From assembly GCA_003344405.1 (NCBI GenBank), contig NOWV01000129.1, forward strand, positions 62,001 through 126,000: 64,000 nucleotides of DNA. The letters are read 5' to 3'. The notes under the pieces were generated by a model. It did no database searches. It was not told the origin of the DNA and worked only from the letters and a program-made list of their open reading frames with translations. The DNA comes from Trichoplax sp. H2. Taxonomy: Eukaryota > Placozoa > Uniplacotomia > Trichoplacea. A program made the translations under genes and the position numbers. Positions 38,237 to 51,093 of the stretch are shown here, in pieces. The first letter of the stretch is position 1. Each line of letters begins with the position of its first letter.

Positions 38237-41200
38237 ATGGCTATCATGGAGGCCATCGCAGAGTGGTTTCGTGAAGCTTTCGTCTCTGGTGTTGATTTTA
38301 CCATAGAAGGCAATGGAGGGCCTGATTGTGTTAATTTAATGAGTATGCAACGTCGAATTATCGAGACGATAGCTTTTGTTATTGTTTGCTCGTGGCTATG
38401 GCAGTATGGATATCGACGTTTCGATCTCTACCGTACACCACTACCTAAATCTCGTTTTGGAACTTCCGATCCATTTGGCAAGAGGTTGCTATTAGTTACT
38501 CTCTGTGTAGTCTTTGGCATGGAATTAGGCTTTAAATTTGCTACTCGACAAGTTATTTTCATCGTGAATCCATGCCATGTTTTTACGACTATGCAGGTAA
38601 GATTGATGATGATAATCTTGTCCATCTTTCGCATCAAAATGGATACATTGGATCAAGTCGTACTTTGTACTGAGGGCAACGTCGCCATCGTTGCTACCTT
38701 GACCGATTTTGCGATAGTTTGCTTTCCATTTTTATGGATATCGGCTGAAATAATCGCTATCGATATCATAGCATGGATAGCTCTAAACAGTGATTAAATA
38801 GTGCATCAAGATTGTTTTGCAATTTATCTGCACTATCATTGCGTTGATTGTGTGGTAGGTTAGCTAGGCTGCTGAGTTGAAACTTACTTGAGCTGCAAAA
38901 GCATTTCATCGAGTGATTTTCAATCGTTATTTTCCATCGAATTTTTAGCTTATCCATCCGATAGTAAAGTTAGAAATACTGTGGCGATTAGCGATGCAAT
39001 TACATGAAAGTCATGGGTAGATGATGGATGAAATAAGGTCATGATGATTTGGAATATTCTTACCTGTTATACTCTACTCTCGTCTAGATCATGCAGATAC
39101 TGAGCTAATAGAATTTTGTGTACCTAGCTAGCTATTGCGATCATGTAGAAGTTACGGAGTATTATAATTAGCTAAGAACTGCAAATAGCCATGAAATAAT
39201 TTTTTTCAATCACTACAAGGACTATACGAGTGTAGCATGAATAGTTGCTGAGCATTTTCTAATCTTGCATGCTAAGGATGGATGAATTTGTTAAGTGCAA
39301 TCACCTTCACCTACACTGCTTGCACCCTTGGCCATTTGTAATTGCATAGATTAGCAGTCAATGACCAGCCAGAGAGATAAACCTTTCTAGTCATCATTAT
39401 GTCAACATGTTAGTGTTAGTTTAGGGGATGAAATACCTTTTGCAGCTCCATTTTTATCCTTACCTGATATTTGAGGTAGATTCATTATAAGGTACAATCC
39501 ACTAAGTTATTGATTATAATAAGGTGAATACTGCAGATATTATGTTGGTAAATAGACTACAGTGTTTACTGACTACGAATTAAGCAGATGATCATGATCA
39601 AATAACTGTATTTTCAGTCATGCAAACTGAAATGCATAATTGTATCCATTACTGTAGTAGAATACAATCCTATGCTGCAAAATCCTCCATAGGCAGATGA
39701 TAGCAATAAACTCTAGGTTATCTATCTGATTAGCATGAAATGACATACGATTATAGCTTGAAGAATTGTTGTTATCCTCCATGGATCGGAAGAAGTGCAG
39801 TAATCAGATTCATTATTTATTTATGCAGGCGAATATAAGGACAAATTCCATAGCTATAAATGATTATGTTGTAAACATCAGTCTAAAAATCTAGAATGCT
39901 ATACGAGTGCATAAACCATCAGTGAATAATACACATTTAATACCGTACGATTATTATTCATTAAGTATATCGTCAATATTTCAAATCAGAAAATATCACT
40001 TGTGATTCGTTGTTGGGATGATATCAAGTTAATGAAAGTGTCTGATATTTATTTTATGACTCCATAGATCATTTTTATGATAGCCAAGCCAAGCCGAAGG
40101 GTTACATTTTGGTTCAGGTACATTGGAATTGAAATTCTAGCTCAATTATTTATTAATTAGTAATTGTCAATAAAACAGTAAAGAAAAGATAGGTGGATTA
40201 GCTTAGCGTAGAATACGAACCTATCTGATCATAAAATTGAACTTCAATCTACTTGGCTAGGCTTCATATCCATATGCTTTATGGAGCTTTTCTAGCGGTT
40301 GCTTTTCCAGTAGTAAACACTCGCTTTGTAAGTATATCCCAGTGATTGTTAACTGTAAAAATAGCTGACCAATTATACTAAAATAGAGTGCCATTTTGGC
40401 CTATTAATAAATTAATTAGGACTTACTTTCGCCCATGGCTAGTTTTGATCTTGTCATTTTCGTATAAGAATTGTACGCTGTAATCTCCTTAAATCAGATC
40501 GCGATGAAATTCAAGTTTTAAAGTTCTAAAATCAACTGAAAATGAATCTAATCATTCTGTTTTCTGATTATATTTCTGAAACACTTTTAGCTTCATATGG
40601 AAGTGATAACGTATTGGATACAGCATATCTTAATCTTATTCATTGTTCCGGCCTATTTGATTTCACTAGGAGGTAAATAAAGCGAAATTAAGCAAATTTG
40701 CTTTCCATTCTTATCTTTATAGAGTTAGAATAGAAGAGGTTCTCCGTATTTCGAGTAAATCATTCCTTGATCATGGTCCTTTGAGTCTTAATTTTACATA
40801 AGTGCTAAATGATGCCTCTGAAATGCTTCCTTTTAACATTACTCACACTATAAAATTTCCAATAGTGCTCCTTTATTATGCAATCAGATTGTCGTATCAG
40901 TATCTACAGTAGACTTCTAATGCTGACTAAAGGGGATTAATATTCCTTACTTGCGAATCATAATGGCAAATTGTTATTATCTGGCATTGCTTAACAGGTG
41001 TATCAACTGTTTATCGTGAAAGATATCAGTTATACAGCAGTATCTTGACTATTCTTGCTATATTATATAACGCTTCGTTTAGACGCTTCTGTACAGTTAC
41101 AATGACGTAAGTTCATGATGCTATTGGATTGCTATACTAGTATCTGTAGTGAACTCTTGCCATTTCTACTTTGAAAAAGATTTACATTCAGTATGTACTC

Positions 41201-41726
41201 TTATAGAACGTCAAATTAATATAGTTTTATCGACTTTTGATTATCAGGTGTATATAGCGTAGAGAAGTGGAATGATTGGAACTATGTAGCAATGGCCGCT
41301 GGTATATTCTTACCGTATAATATGATATTTTTGCAATTCTTGGGAGTGGTAAGCGTATAAGTAAATCTATTGAAAATAGACCAGGTAGTAGAGTATTCAT
41401 TTATTGACTTTTAAAAAATGGGCATGCAATTTTTTTATGGATGACACTGCATTAAAATAGGAATAAAATCGCAATTAGTTGGTGCCGTACTAGTGTGCAT
41501 AATAGATATACTATAAATTAATTAAACTATTTTGGCTTTCTCAATATAGTACCTTGAAATCAATCTGTGTTCCATGGTCTGTAATGCTGTTTCCGATCCT
41601 TTTGCTGGACCCAATTATAAAATTTACGGCTTGCTTTACATGCCTTTGCTATCTATGTTTTTCGGCAAGCTAATGACTCTCTTATACTCTGTCTTTGTAC
41701 CAATTGAGAGGGAAAAGAGCAATTAA
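38237..41726 (+). CDS. TMEM164: TMEM164 multipass membrane protein
   Basis: TMEM164 is a multipass membrane protein; work on the vertebrate protein reports acyltransferase activity in ether-lipid metabolism. Exon 38237-38596 encodes 120 residues containing GNGGPDC, FGMELGFKFATRQVIFIVNP and the CH of NPCHVFTTMQ, a signature of the family. Exon 40261-40327 encodes LHIHMLYGAFLAVAFPVVNT. Exon 40591-40672 encodes MEVITYWIQHILILFIVPAY. Exon 41248-41348 encodes SVEKWNDWNYVAM and LPYNMIFLQFLGV. Exon 41550-41726 encodes YLEINLCSMVCNAVSDPFAG ending in EREKSN. Phases require one further exon of 3n+2 bases between 38597 and 40260 (expected about 50 nt, the IYLL... segment), which I could not locate. The expected product is about 280 residues, close to the human 297. 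Reading through the first donor stays open to 38797. Confidence 0.95.
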
Positions 41727-41851
41727 AATATAAGTAAGGTCACTGCAATTGTCAGCTCATTAGTTGTTCAATAGCTTTGCATCGAACAAATTTAATCCTA
41801 GCAAAAAAGATAATCTGATGTCGTCGGCAACTATTCCGTAACATCAGTTTA

Positions 41852-41857
41852 AATAAA
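41852..41857 (+). terminator. Candidate poly(A) signal for TMEM164
   Basis: An AATAAA hexamer lies about 125 bases after the TMEM164 stop codon. Position is plausible, but the base composition makes chance matches common. Confidence 0.3.
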
Positions 41858-42350
41858 GTGAGAAGATATTTTCTTGTTTTCATGCTTTAATGTCTTGTGG
41901 GTGTAATAATTTACACGCGATGAAATCGCAGCACTGATCCATTTAGCAAATTTTCTTCGGAATTTAGTGCTACTAATTTAACAATGACCTTACTAAATGA
42001 AATAGGTAGTTAAGAGATTTTGTGATTATGTCAAAACTGTTAGAATGTGCAAATGAAGTTTAGTGATTGTTCGGAATGTTGAATTTTGCATTGAATAATG
42101 AACAAGAAGCTGATTTTGTCAATTTAATAGTCTTGTAAGATTAAAATTAGCAATTATTTGATTTCTGAATTCGTAGATTGGAATAATGTTGGTATTGGAG
42201 ATTAAATAGCATAAGGCAACAGGCGATTCTTGCCGTAGTTTCTAAAGTTTATCACTAATATCTTCTACTTTGTTGGTGTATCATTCAACAATAGGTATAT
42301 TTGGTGATAAAGAGTTGTTTACCATTTTATAATTACGCTACACTTGTTTT

Positions 42351-42416
42351 AATTAAATACCTGCGTCATAGAATTATACATGAAATTAAATACCTGCGTC
42401 ATAGAATTATACATGA
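42351..42416. repeat. Perfect 33-bp tandem duplication
   Basis: Positions 42351-42383 and 42384-42416 are identical (aattaaatacctgcgtcata... acatga). With no mismatches it must be young, in contrast to the diverged repeats elsewhere. Confidence 0.95.
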
Positions 42417-43089
42417 AATTTTTGTATATCGATTCAGTTATCATTCCATAGGATAGTGATTTATTTGATAACGCGTGTATTTTCGTTGATGATGTCAATA
42501 CTTCATTTTCAATAATTCCAATTTCGCTATCTAGCTTGCATCATGCGACATGAATTCGTATATGTTAGGGTAGGTGTGGTAGATTGAATTAAAGATACTG
42601 TAACATTCACTATATCAGAAAGGCAGGTATTTAGGCTTCATTTTATTTATAAATGCACAGTTCATATTTGTGCTATTTTTATATTAAAGTAAATGTTTAG
42701 ATGGAAGATTTGATGGAATCTTATAAGCGGTTGAATGCCTTTAAATAATAAATAGAGATAGATATAACTCTTACAATGAGTGATCGTGTTTACATCGATG
42801 TCATTTACATAATTATGACTTACATGTAAGACTGGATCGAATCTAGTCATGGGATACATAAGAAGTGAGAGTAAAGAGCAATTACAAATAAATCAGCTCG
42901 CTAATTGGTATAGGATATTGCATGATACCTTTATAAAATTACAGATAGATACAAAATATGGATAGAGCAGAGTTAAGCAATAGTATTATTGACGTAAGAA
43001 TTATTTATTTGAACATCGAATGATCGATATGGTCATATATTTATTTAGTAGAAATTTAAGATCAGGTAGGAATAAAGTAATATTGAAAT

Positions 43090-44600
43090 GAATATTCCTT
43101 TCGATGCTAGGTGCATAACGATAATTCTTTCTAAGGTATTCTACTTTTGGCATTTTTGCTATCTGGATGCTTTAGTCCGCTTACTACTTTCGAATCTTAG
43201 TGTATATGAGTAAAGCCATGCTATTTTATTCGAGCGTAAAAAGATTGATATGGACATAATGTATATGGTCATATGTTTGATTATAGTAGTGATTTAAGAT
43301 CAGCCAGCACTAAATTATACATGATTAAAATTGGTATTCCGTTTGATGCTAGAGCCATAACGATAACTTTTTAGTGTATGCTAGCTTTGGTATTTCTGCG
43401 ATCTTGAATATGTTACTTTAGCTGTTTACTGCTTTTGAATCATAATGTATATGCAAGTAAAGCCACGCTATTTTATTCAAAGGTAGATTGAGCAGGGACT
43501 TTTAAAAAATTCGATTGATCTAAGTGGCCATATTTTTACTACAGTAGCGATTGTTGTTGAAATGGATGTTTCATTTGATGCTAGATTCATAACGATAATT
43601 CCTTTTAATGCGTGCTACCCTATGTATTTCTAATATTTTGAATATGATAATTTATCTTACTTACTGCTTTCAAATTTTAGTGGAAACGAGTAAAGCCATG
43701 CTCAATTATTTAAGCGTAGAAAGATATATATATATATATGTATGGCCATAATTTTGATTATAGTAGCGATTTAACATCAGTAGTAATAAATTTATACTGT
43801 ATTGAAATTGATCTATTCGATGCTAGAGCCATAACGATAAATATTTTAATGTATGCTAGCTTTGGTACTTCTACTATCTTGAAATATGATATTTTGTCTG
43901 TTTACTGCTTTTAAATTCTTAATGCATGCGGATACAGCCATACTATTTTATTCAAGCGTAGAATGATTAATATGGTCATTTATTTTATTACACTAGCGAT
44001 TTGAGATCAGACAGGAATAAAATAATAACAAGGCGAAACCGACATTCCATTCAATACTAGCCATAGCGATAATTTCTTTTAATGTATGCTATCTTATAGA
44101 TTTCTGCTATCTTGAGTATAATATTTTAGTTCACTTACAATTTTAAATGTTCATTTATACGAGCAAGGCTACGCTATTTTATTTAAATATAAAATAATCA
44201 ACATAGCCATTTATTTTATTACAGTTGTAATTGAAAATCAGGCAGAAATAAAGTAATAACATATAGAAATGGATATTACATTCAATGCTAGAGCCATAAC
44301 GATAATTCTTTTTAATATATGCTACCTTAGTATTTCTACTATCTTGAATATGATACCTAAATCTGCTTACTGCTTTTAAATCTTGGTGTATACAGGTATA
44401 GCTATGCCATTTTAGGATTATTCAAGCGTGGAATGATCAGCATAATAGCATTTGTATTATAGTGGAGATTAGAGACTGGATAAGAGTAAAGTATTATTGA
44501 AGTTGATATTGCATTCGATGCTAAAGCCGCGATAGGAACGCTTTTCAACGCATTTCAGTATGATATTATTTACTTGCTTCCTATTGGAGCATGTTGTGAA
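43090..44600. repeat. Seven-unit ~235-bp diverged tandem array
   Basis: A landmark resembling gatgctagagccataacgat occurs near 43103, 43345, 43577, 43819, 44053, 44285 and 44517, i.e. every 232-242 bp. Further shared phrases per unit include a TATTTCTGCTATCTTGAATATG-like run, a TTTACTGCTTTTAAAT-like run and a GCCATGCTATTTTATTCAAGCG-like run, so the whole unit is repeated. A short (AT)n tract near 43724-43739 interrupts one unit. Confidence 0.9.
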
Positions 44601-45333
44601 TCAAAGCATGTTAAATTTTCAAGGAAATAGCTTTTATTCACTTTGACTGGATTTCAAATTGATGACATTGATACTACGAGTACCAGCTCGATATTTATCC
44701 GAAGAAATAAAACTTTCATTTAACGTAATTAAATCCATTAATAACTAAAGAAGACAAAAAACGAATTGAATAATATAAGAGATACTATTTCAATAGAATA
44801 AAATTAGTCATCTTCCATTTTATCCTTTCAAAGTTTAAATAAAGCATTTGCAATCTTTTCTCTTACTTCTATTCAACAAGACAGGGAGAAACGTTTACTT
44901 TTGTTAACCAACCTATGACTTGATTTCCTACTCCATTAGATATAATCGTTGTTTTCCGCCATAATTGGGTATTCTATGGTTAGCTCGACGTTTTATTGCT
45001 TTTCAACATGTTTATCTTGTAGAATAGAAATGATATTCGTGATCCATATTGATTTAAATGATAAACAAAAGCAAGTTATAGGAATATACAATCGTTTGAA
45101 TTGGATAGAATTGAATTTTTCTAATTCTATAATCGTCTGTCACTATTGAAAGACAGCATTTTAAGGCTATTATTGATCATCTTAGTTGTGGTATCTTTAT
45201 AGACTAGTCTACTTTATAGTTAAATTAAGTCAACAGCAGTTTTATAAGATATTCTTTGCTGTATACATCGATTAAGATTTGAATTCAATGTCTTCACGGT
45301 AATCGACACTATATCAAGTTGTGTAAAATAAAT

Positions 45334-48227
45334 ATGGCTTTTAGTCCTAGTACAACAATTGTATTAGTTGTTTCTCTCGTTGCTATTATGGTCGTCATCT
45401 TGTTGGGCAACATTATGGTTTTACTGACATTTTATAAGCCTTTACATTTAACCAATTTGCCACCTAGTTTATTTCTAATTACTCTAGCGGTGATCGATTT
45501 AACGCTGGGCTTAACGTTACCTTTTTCCATCGTCACTTTGTTTCATTCAACCCGTTGGATTTTAGGCAATTTTATGTGCCAATTAGTTGGCTATTTGAAT
45601 TTAGTTTGCGGTATTCTATCTGTCCACACTTTGGCAGCTATTGCCTATGATAGGTAAGGAAATAACTTCTAGACTATGTTTAAATAAATTCTATTTACAG
45701 GCAATCATCCTGCAGTTAGTTTACATAAAATGTTATTGTACTGCCTTCTCTTGATTTAATAAAGGGTTTCGGTCCTTGCGGTTTTGTTGATTCATTAAAC
45801 AAATCTAATCCTCTCAGGCGTGTTGACGATAAAAATATAATTTTCTATCCATTAGACAGTATAAATCGAGATATTAGTTTTCTAGAGGATTAAATATTCA
45901 GTCTTAATCTCTGCAGACCATAAATCCAAGCATTATAATTTCCCGATTGCAATCGCTTCGCCATTGACAGCTAGAGTTCTATTTACTTCGTGAAGGAATG
46001 AATATTGTTCAGTCAAGATTTCAATTTATTTTGTTTTCTTGATTATGTTGAGAGGTGATTACGCGTCGATAGACGGGTCTATTGAGCTCATTTAGACATT
46101 ATTTTAAAGTATTCAATTAATAACTACCAATAAGCAATTAGCGTATACTTGATTCGCTCATCCTTCATTTTCCACAAGTTTAATTCGATCTTTTGATTAA
46201 TCTTAAACTATGGAACAATTCCTTATTTTGCAATTTGATTTCTGGTTTACTTTGACGTTAAAGGCTTTTAAATTTACTTTTGCCTTTGAGTAATAGCATT
46301 TCTTGGTACATGGTAGATTGCATAATCTATTCTTTCTTCTACTTAGTCTGATATTATGAATGATTTTGAAACTTTTGAGCTGCTTATCTTTTTTCAACAT
46401 AAATTCTGGTCTACTTTTACTTCCCCAAAAATGAGGTATAGAATTTATTCGCATTTAGTAGCGTTGATCGCTCGTCCACGACTTTTTCTATTCTAATTTG
46501 ACATTAGGATTGATCCGAAACCGTTCAATAGCTTTTTTTCTATCATGCTTTTTGTCTTATTTGGAGTTATAGAAACCTTCAGTTATACTGTTTCTGCTGA
46601 TTTATTCCATTCTTTAGCAAATAATAGGCTGGATGCTGAAAAAAGCTGATGACTTATACATATTCGACTTAAAATAAGCTATCATCAACTAAAATAATTC
46701 TAGGTATCGGCGTAAATGTGTATACTCTATAGGTTAATATCATTTGTTCCTTTGCACTCCAAATTCAATTAATGATAGTAAACACGACAACAAAAAAATG
46801 TGTTATTATACATATATATATGTTACGTAACCTATGCTATATATCAATAGAAAATAACCTACAATTAAGTGAAACAATTCTAGATGTTATTGTATATACA
46901 TTATATAAATTAATATATACGTAAGTAACTAAATGCCATAGTATATATCTGTATTGATTGTCTTACAAGAATTTGTTGTTTTTGGGTACTAAATTCAATT
47001 TATGATAGTTAGGGGAGAAAGTTGATAAAAAAAATCTCAAATAATTGACGTAGTTAAAAGTTATGCTATAAGAAATTGAGACAATTCTACATCATACAAA
47101 TTAATACTCGTGTAAGTAAATAGATACTATACGTAGTATATATGAATATCTATATCGATTGATGTACAAGAAGTTATTGCTTTTGCGCTCTAAATTCAAT
47201 TTATGATAGCCGGGAAAAAGACGATGAAAATCTACTATCATTAATATACCTTGTAACATAACTATAAGATATGCTATCGTGAATTAAAGTAGTTGTAATT
47301 ATAAACATTTACATTCTATAAATTAATATACGCAAAAGTAAATATCTGTCAGGAAAATAGCTGTATTGGTAAACAAGAATTTGTTGCCGTCGGAATTATG
47401 ACAGTCATTAAGTAAATAGAAGGATGAAGAGTTTTTGTTATAACTGTTTTTTCGGATAGATAAGTAATTAGTAGAACAAATCAAGAAATCTAGGGCTGAG
47501 AAATGATTTAAGAGTATGATTTTGAAAATTACGGAAAGTTAATATTTTCTAATTCCAGATAACCGACTTGAGAGTTAAAATTCTCTTTGATCATAATGGT
47601 TGCAATTTCAATCTCTTAATAGCTTGTCTTTTATCATTTAGATATGTAACAATTCAGAGTTTTCGTCGCCGATCCGTTCGCAAAAGTAAGAGGACAGTGG
47701 CTATCCTCATTTTTATGTGGCTATTTGCATTATCAACTGGCGTTGGACCACTAGTCGGTTGGGGGAAATACGGCCATCTCCAAAATGAAACAACGTGCAA
47801 AGTCGATTATAATTCGAGTCCAAGTTTTACATTATTTCTTGCTGTTACCGGTTATGCTCTACCTTTAGTAATAATGGTTATTTGCTACAGTCATGTTTAC
47901 CATAACGTTAGGAAAGCGACCAAATCGATTACTCCGCTAATTTATAGCCAATCATTGAGTCAAATTATTTCTCACCGTGAAGCGAAAATACTCTATGTCT
48001 GCCTATTGATTGTACTCGTATTTTTACTTTGTTGGTCGCCATTTGTAATTGTTCACGTACTTTATGCCTTAAAATGGCCCGTTTGTAACGAATTAAGAGC
48101 CATAACATCGTGGATAGCGGCTGCAAACTCTGGTTGCAATCCAATCATTTACATGCTGATTAATACTAAATTTCGGAGATCTATTTTGCTCCATCTTCCT
48201 AGATGTTATTTCTATAAGCGATCATAA
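45334..48227 (+). CDS. Class A (rhodopsin-family) GPCR, opsin-like, no retinal lysine
   Basis: A seven-helix receptor of 301 residues in two exons, 45334-45653 and 47642-48227; the intron splits the Arg codon of the DRY motif. TM1 carries LLGNIMVLLTF (N1.50) and TM2 LAVIDLTLGLTLPF (D2.50). Cys before TM3 (GNFMCQLVG) can pair with ECL2 Cys (ETTCKVDY). DRY is in AIAYDRYV, TM6 has FLLCWSPF and TM7 has NPIIYMLINTKFR. The pattern CxLxGY at the top of TM3 and the TM7 end resemble opsins, but the residue six before the Asn of NPxxY, where opsins have Lys296, is Ala (IAAANSGCNP), and the position-113 equivalent is Val. This matches the published idea of lysine-less placopsins but could be another melatonin- or opsin-related orphan. 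The N terminus is very short and the C tail ends CYFYKRS. The ATG at 45334 is the only in-frame Met before TM1 in this exon. Confidence 0.9.
46740..47400. repeat. Three or more ~215-bp diverged units inside the GPCR intron
   Basis: The phrase ctaaattcaatttatgatag recurs at 46759 (variant), 46989 and 47190, followed by similar AT-rich blocks (taagaaattgagacaattct and variants, then aaattaatatacg). The array makes up much of the 3' half of the single intron. Confidence 0.75.
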
Positions 48228-48269
48228 GACGAAAGATATTAGATCTAACGTAATATACATTATTATTGA

Positions 48270-50000
48270 ATATTGTATTTGCCACTACAGCTGAGCTCAT
48301 AGTGGCCTTAATATATAGATACTGTAATCTGTGATAATATTATCCTGATGCAATTAATCGTCCATGCATCTAGAAATTTGTCATTCTCCAATACTTATAA
48401 ACAGCAATGCAACTTGATTTTATTCCTAAATTACTGTTAATGCACGGATGTTTCTGGTATTTCAATAGATTCAGTATTATTTTAATCTACTATTTCAGTG
48501 AAACTAAGCACCTTGCGATGTAAAAACTACTCACATTGTTGCTTAATCTACCATCTTAAATTGCGAACTGATTATATATAATTGATTGTTTACTGAATTA
48601 CTGTATGGATAAATTTTAATAGGAATATTCTGTACTAAAGCACCGTAGAATCTTGTTGCTTAAGTACTAACTTGATCATCGTGAATAGCAGCTGCTTTAT
48701 CGTAGCCGAGCTTACAATTCTATTGATGTAAAGACTATTGATATTGTAAATTACCTTAATGTCACTTCTCATGAACTTAATCATGCATCAGTTTAAAAAA
48801 TTTTGCCATATTCCAATGTCATAGACAGTAATGCAAAGTATATTCAGCAGTGCGTGAACTTTGATGATGTTTCAATGCATATAGGGTATATTTATTCTAC
48901 TATGTCAGTAAATCATGCAGAATATGTTGTGATGAAAATTTACGGTTATAATTTGCTGAATCTGCCTATCTAAAATATTTAATTAGTCAATTAATGCCAG
49001 ATTTCTGTATACACGTAGATGAATTTAAATACCTAGGTTCCGTGTTAATATAGAAGTTTATTACTGTAATTGAGTATTACTTTAATTTGGTAATTAACAT
49101 GCGAATAGCGGAAGCTAACTTTACTGTAGGTGTAATGACTCACCTACTAGGAGGAATTTTCGGAAAGCTATTCTGCTATTTTTACCTAGTTGTTATAACG
49201 ATTTTAAGGCGGTAGTATCAGATCTGATATGATACTCATTATTATTTAAATGCTTATTCGCTAATACAGCTGAGCTTACGTAAGTAGCTTTGATGTCCAG
49301 ATATTTTCAGCTGCTTATTGTTTATGAAGAAATTTAAATATGTATCAATTCTAGAAAATTTTCCATTTCTCTTATATCATACTTATCCGAGACAGTTATG
49401 CAATGTGCTGTTGCTAGCAGCACATAATCAAGGCTTAGATTGGAATTTTCAAAGATACTAGGATATTATTATTGTTTTGATCTTCGATCTCATTTTTAAA
49501 TATCTGGAATACGTTGTGATGCTAATTGTTCCTTATATATAAATTCGTTAAAATCCGCTGACTAAAACATTTGATGGATCTATTATTTGCTAGAAGCTAC
49601 ATAAATTAATTTTTTCTGCGCAGTTTTCATACCAAGGTAGTATCTTATAACAAACATACGCATACATTTGATTTGATAACAATGTGCTAACAACGAATAG
49701 CAGTGCTGACTCTAAGTATACGGTAATCATTCACAGACTACAGTAGTACTAAAATTTAGGAAAGCCGTTTACTGCATTTGCCTGGAGGCTATATCTAGCG
49801 GTAAATCTAAGACCGTAGTATCATATCTACCAAAGTAGGATGATTATAATTATATAATTATCAGATTTTCTGTTCCCTAATACAGGTAGAATTAAGCAGA
49901 ATGTAATCGCGTAGATTTAGTCTAGCAGTTGAAATGATAGAAAATCAATCTACAACATGATACTCTTTCTTTTGGCTGACTTGACGATATAATACTGAGT
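48270..50000. repeat. Diverged long tandem units, ~430-560 bp
   Basis: The phrase ctaatacagctgagcttac appears near 48283, 48697, 49262 and, weakly, 49875. A linked phrase, tagaaatttgtcattctcca followed by acagcaatgcaa, recurs near 48371, 48797 and 49352. Spacing is 410-610 bp, so units have gained or lost segments. Confidence 0.6.
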
Positions 50001-51034
50001 TTACACGTTCAATATAAACGGAGTTTTACAACTCCGAAACTGAATTACATTACAGTCCAGCGAAATCACTCAGTTTGCATAAAATAATTCTACAAGTATG
50101 ACGTAGTTAATACCTTTTATCTTGAAACGACGTCAAAGCCATAAAATAAACAGCAGAATACAAGTAAATTGAAAAAGGCATACGATTCGAATCAAATTGT
50201 ATTAATATCACACTTCAATTCTGAATTATTTTTCACAAAAAGTATCATCGACAATGTTTGCTGTTTCATTCGTACTTTATTAGCGCTGACAGGCAGCTAA
50301 ACTAACAGATTGCTTTCTTGCTAAAGATCCTCTGCTAGTGGAACTTTACTGTAAAATTATTATATAATTGCATTAAAATGCACCAGCATTTAGAAATGTA
50401 AATCAATTATAGCTCGATATATAAATTACTAATGAAAAGTTGGAGCACATGGCTATAACAAGCCATCATATATATCTTAGAAAATTCTCTGTGTATTCAG
50501 GTATACTTTTGCTCATTCTCAAGGCTGATTTCATAAAAATAATCCGCAGTGCAACAGCAATAGTTATAATTTTGAGGAACAAAATTTGATACAACAAAAT
50601 GAGATCTTTCACTTATTCCATTGTCACAATTATGTCCTATAGCGTAAATTTTTTCTGCGCTACATTTTAAAGTTAAAGTATTATATTATGATATTTCTTG
50701 TCAACATAAATAAAAAGCACAAACAATTGAAGTAAAAAGAAAATTGTAATTGCTATATGAGTGGTATCTAAAGGTTTGGCAATGTGGATGCCGTAAAATG
50801 CCAAATGAATTCTTCGGAGCAATATGCAAATTACGAATATTTTTGAATGTTAAAAACTTTGTACATTTTGCTATAGCAAATTGAGTAAATAACCAAGATG
50901 TTATGTAATACTAAGTTATATAATTTAGGTAATATATAAATACTATATAAAACAATAGAAGATTTTTAACTTTAGATACTAAATAATCTTTTGGGAATAT
51001 ACTGTACAAAAGCGACATTTCTCATCAGGAGCGC

Positions 51035-51040
51035 TTTATT
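51035..51040 (-). terminator. Candidate poly(A) signal for GCC2
   Basis: An AATAAA hexamer (minus strand) lies about 54 bases beyond the GCC2 stop codon. Chance occurrence is possible. Confidence 0.35.
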
Positions 51041-51093
51041 GTGGAGTAAGACCTACTTAATAATTAGATAAGCACTGCGTGAAAAATAACATC

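Larger units (their letters stand above)
41727..45333. other. Spacer between TMEM164 and the GPCR gene
   Basis: No gene is recognised. It holds the TMEM164 3' end, a perfect 33-bp duplication and a seven-unit ~235-bp array (listed separately), then AT-rich DNA upstream of the receptor. The open frame 44949-45149 shows no domain. Confidence 0.5.
48228..51093. other. Spacer between GPCR and GCC2 stop
   Basis: Convergent spacer holding both 3' ends. No gene is recognised. The part 48270-50000 is a diverged repeat (listed separately); the remainder is AT-rich with nothing evident. Confidence 0.5.

Noticed and set aside
45319-45333. Upstream start extending the GPCR by five residues
   Set aside because: The frame is open but begins with TTG; the first ATG is at 45334.
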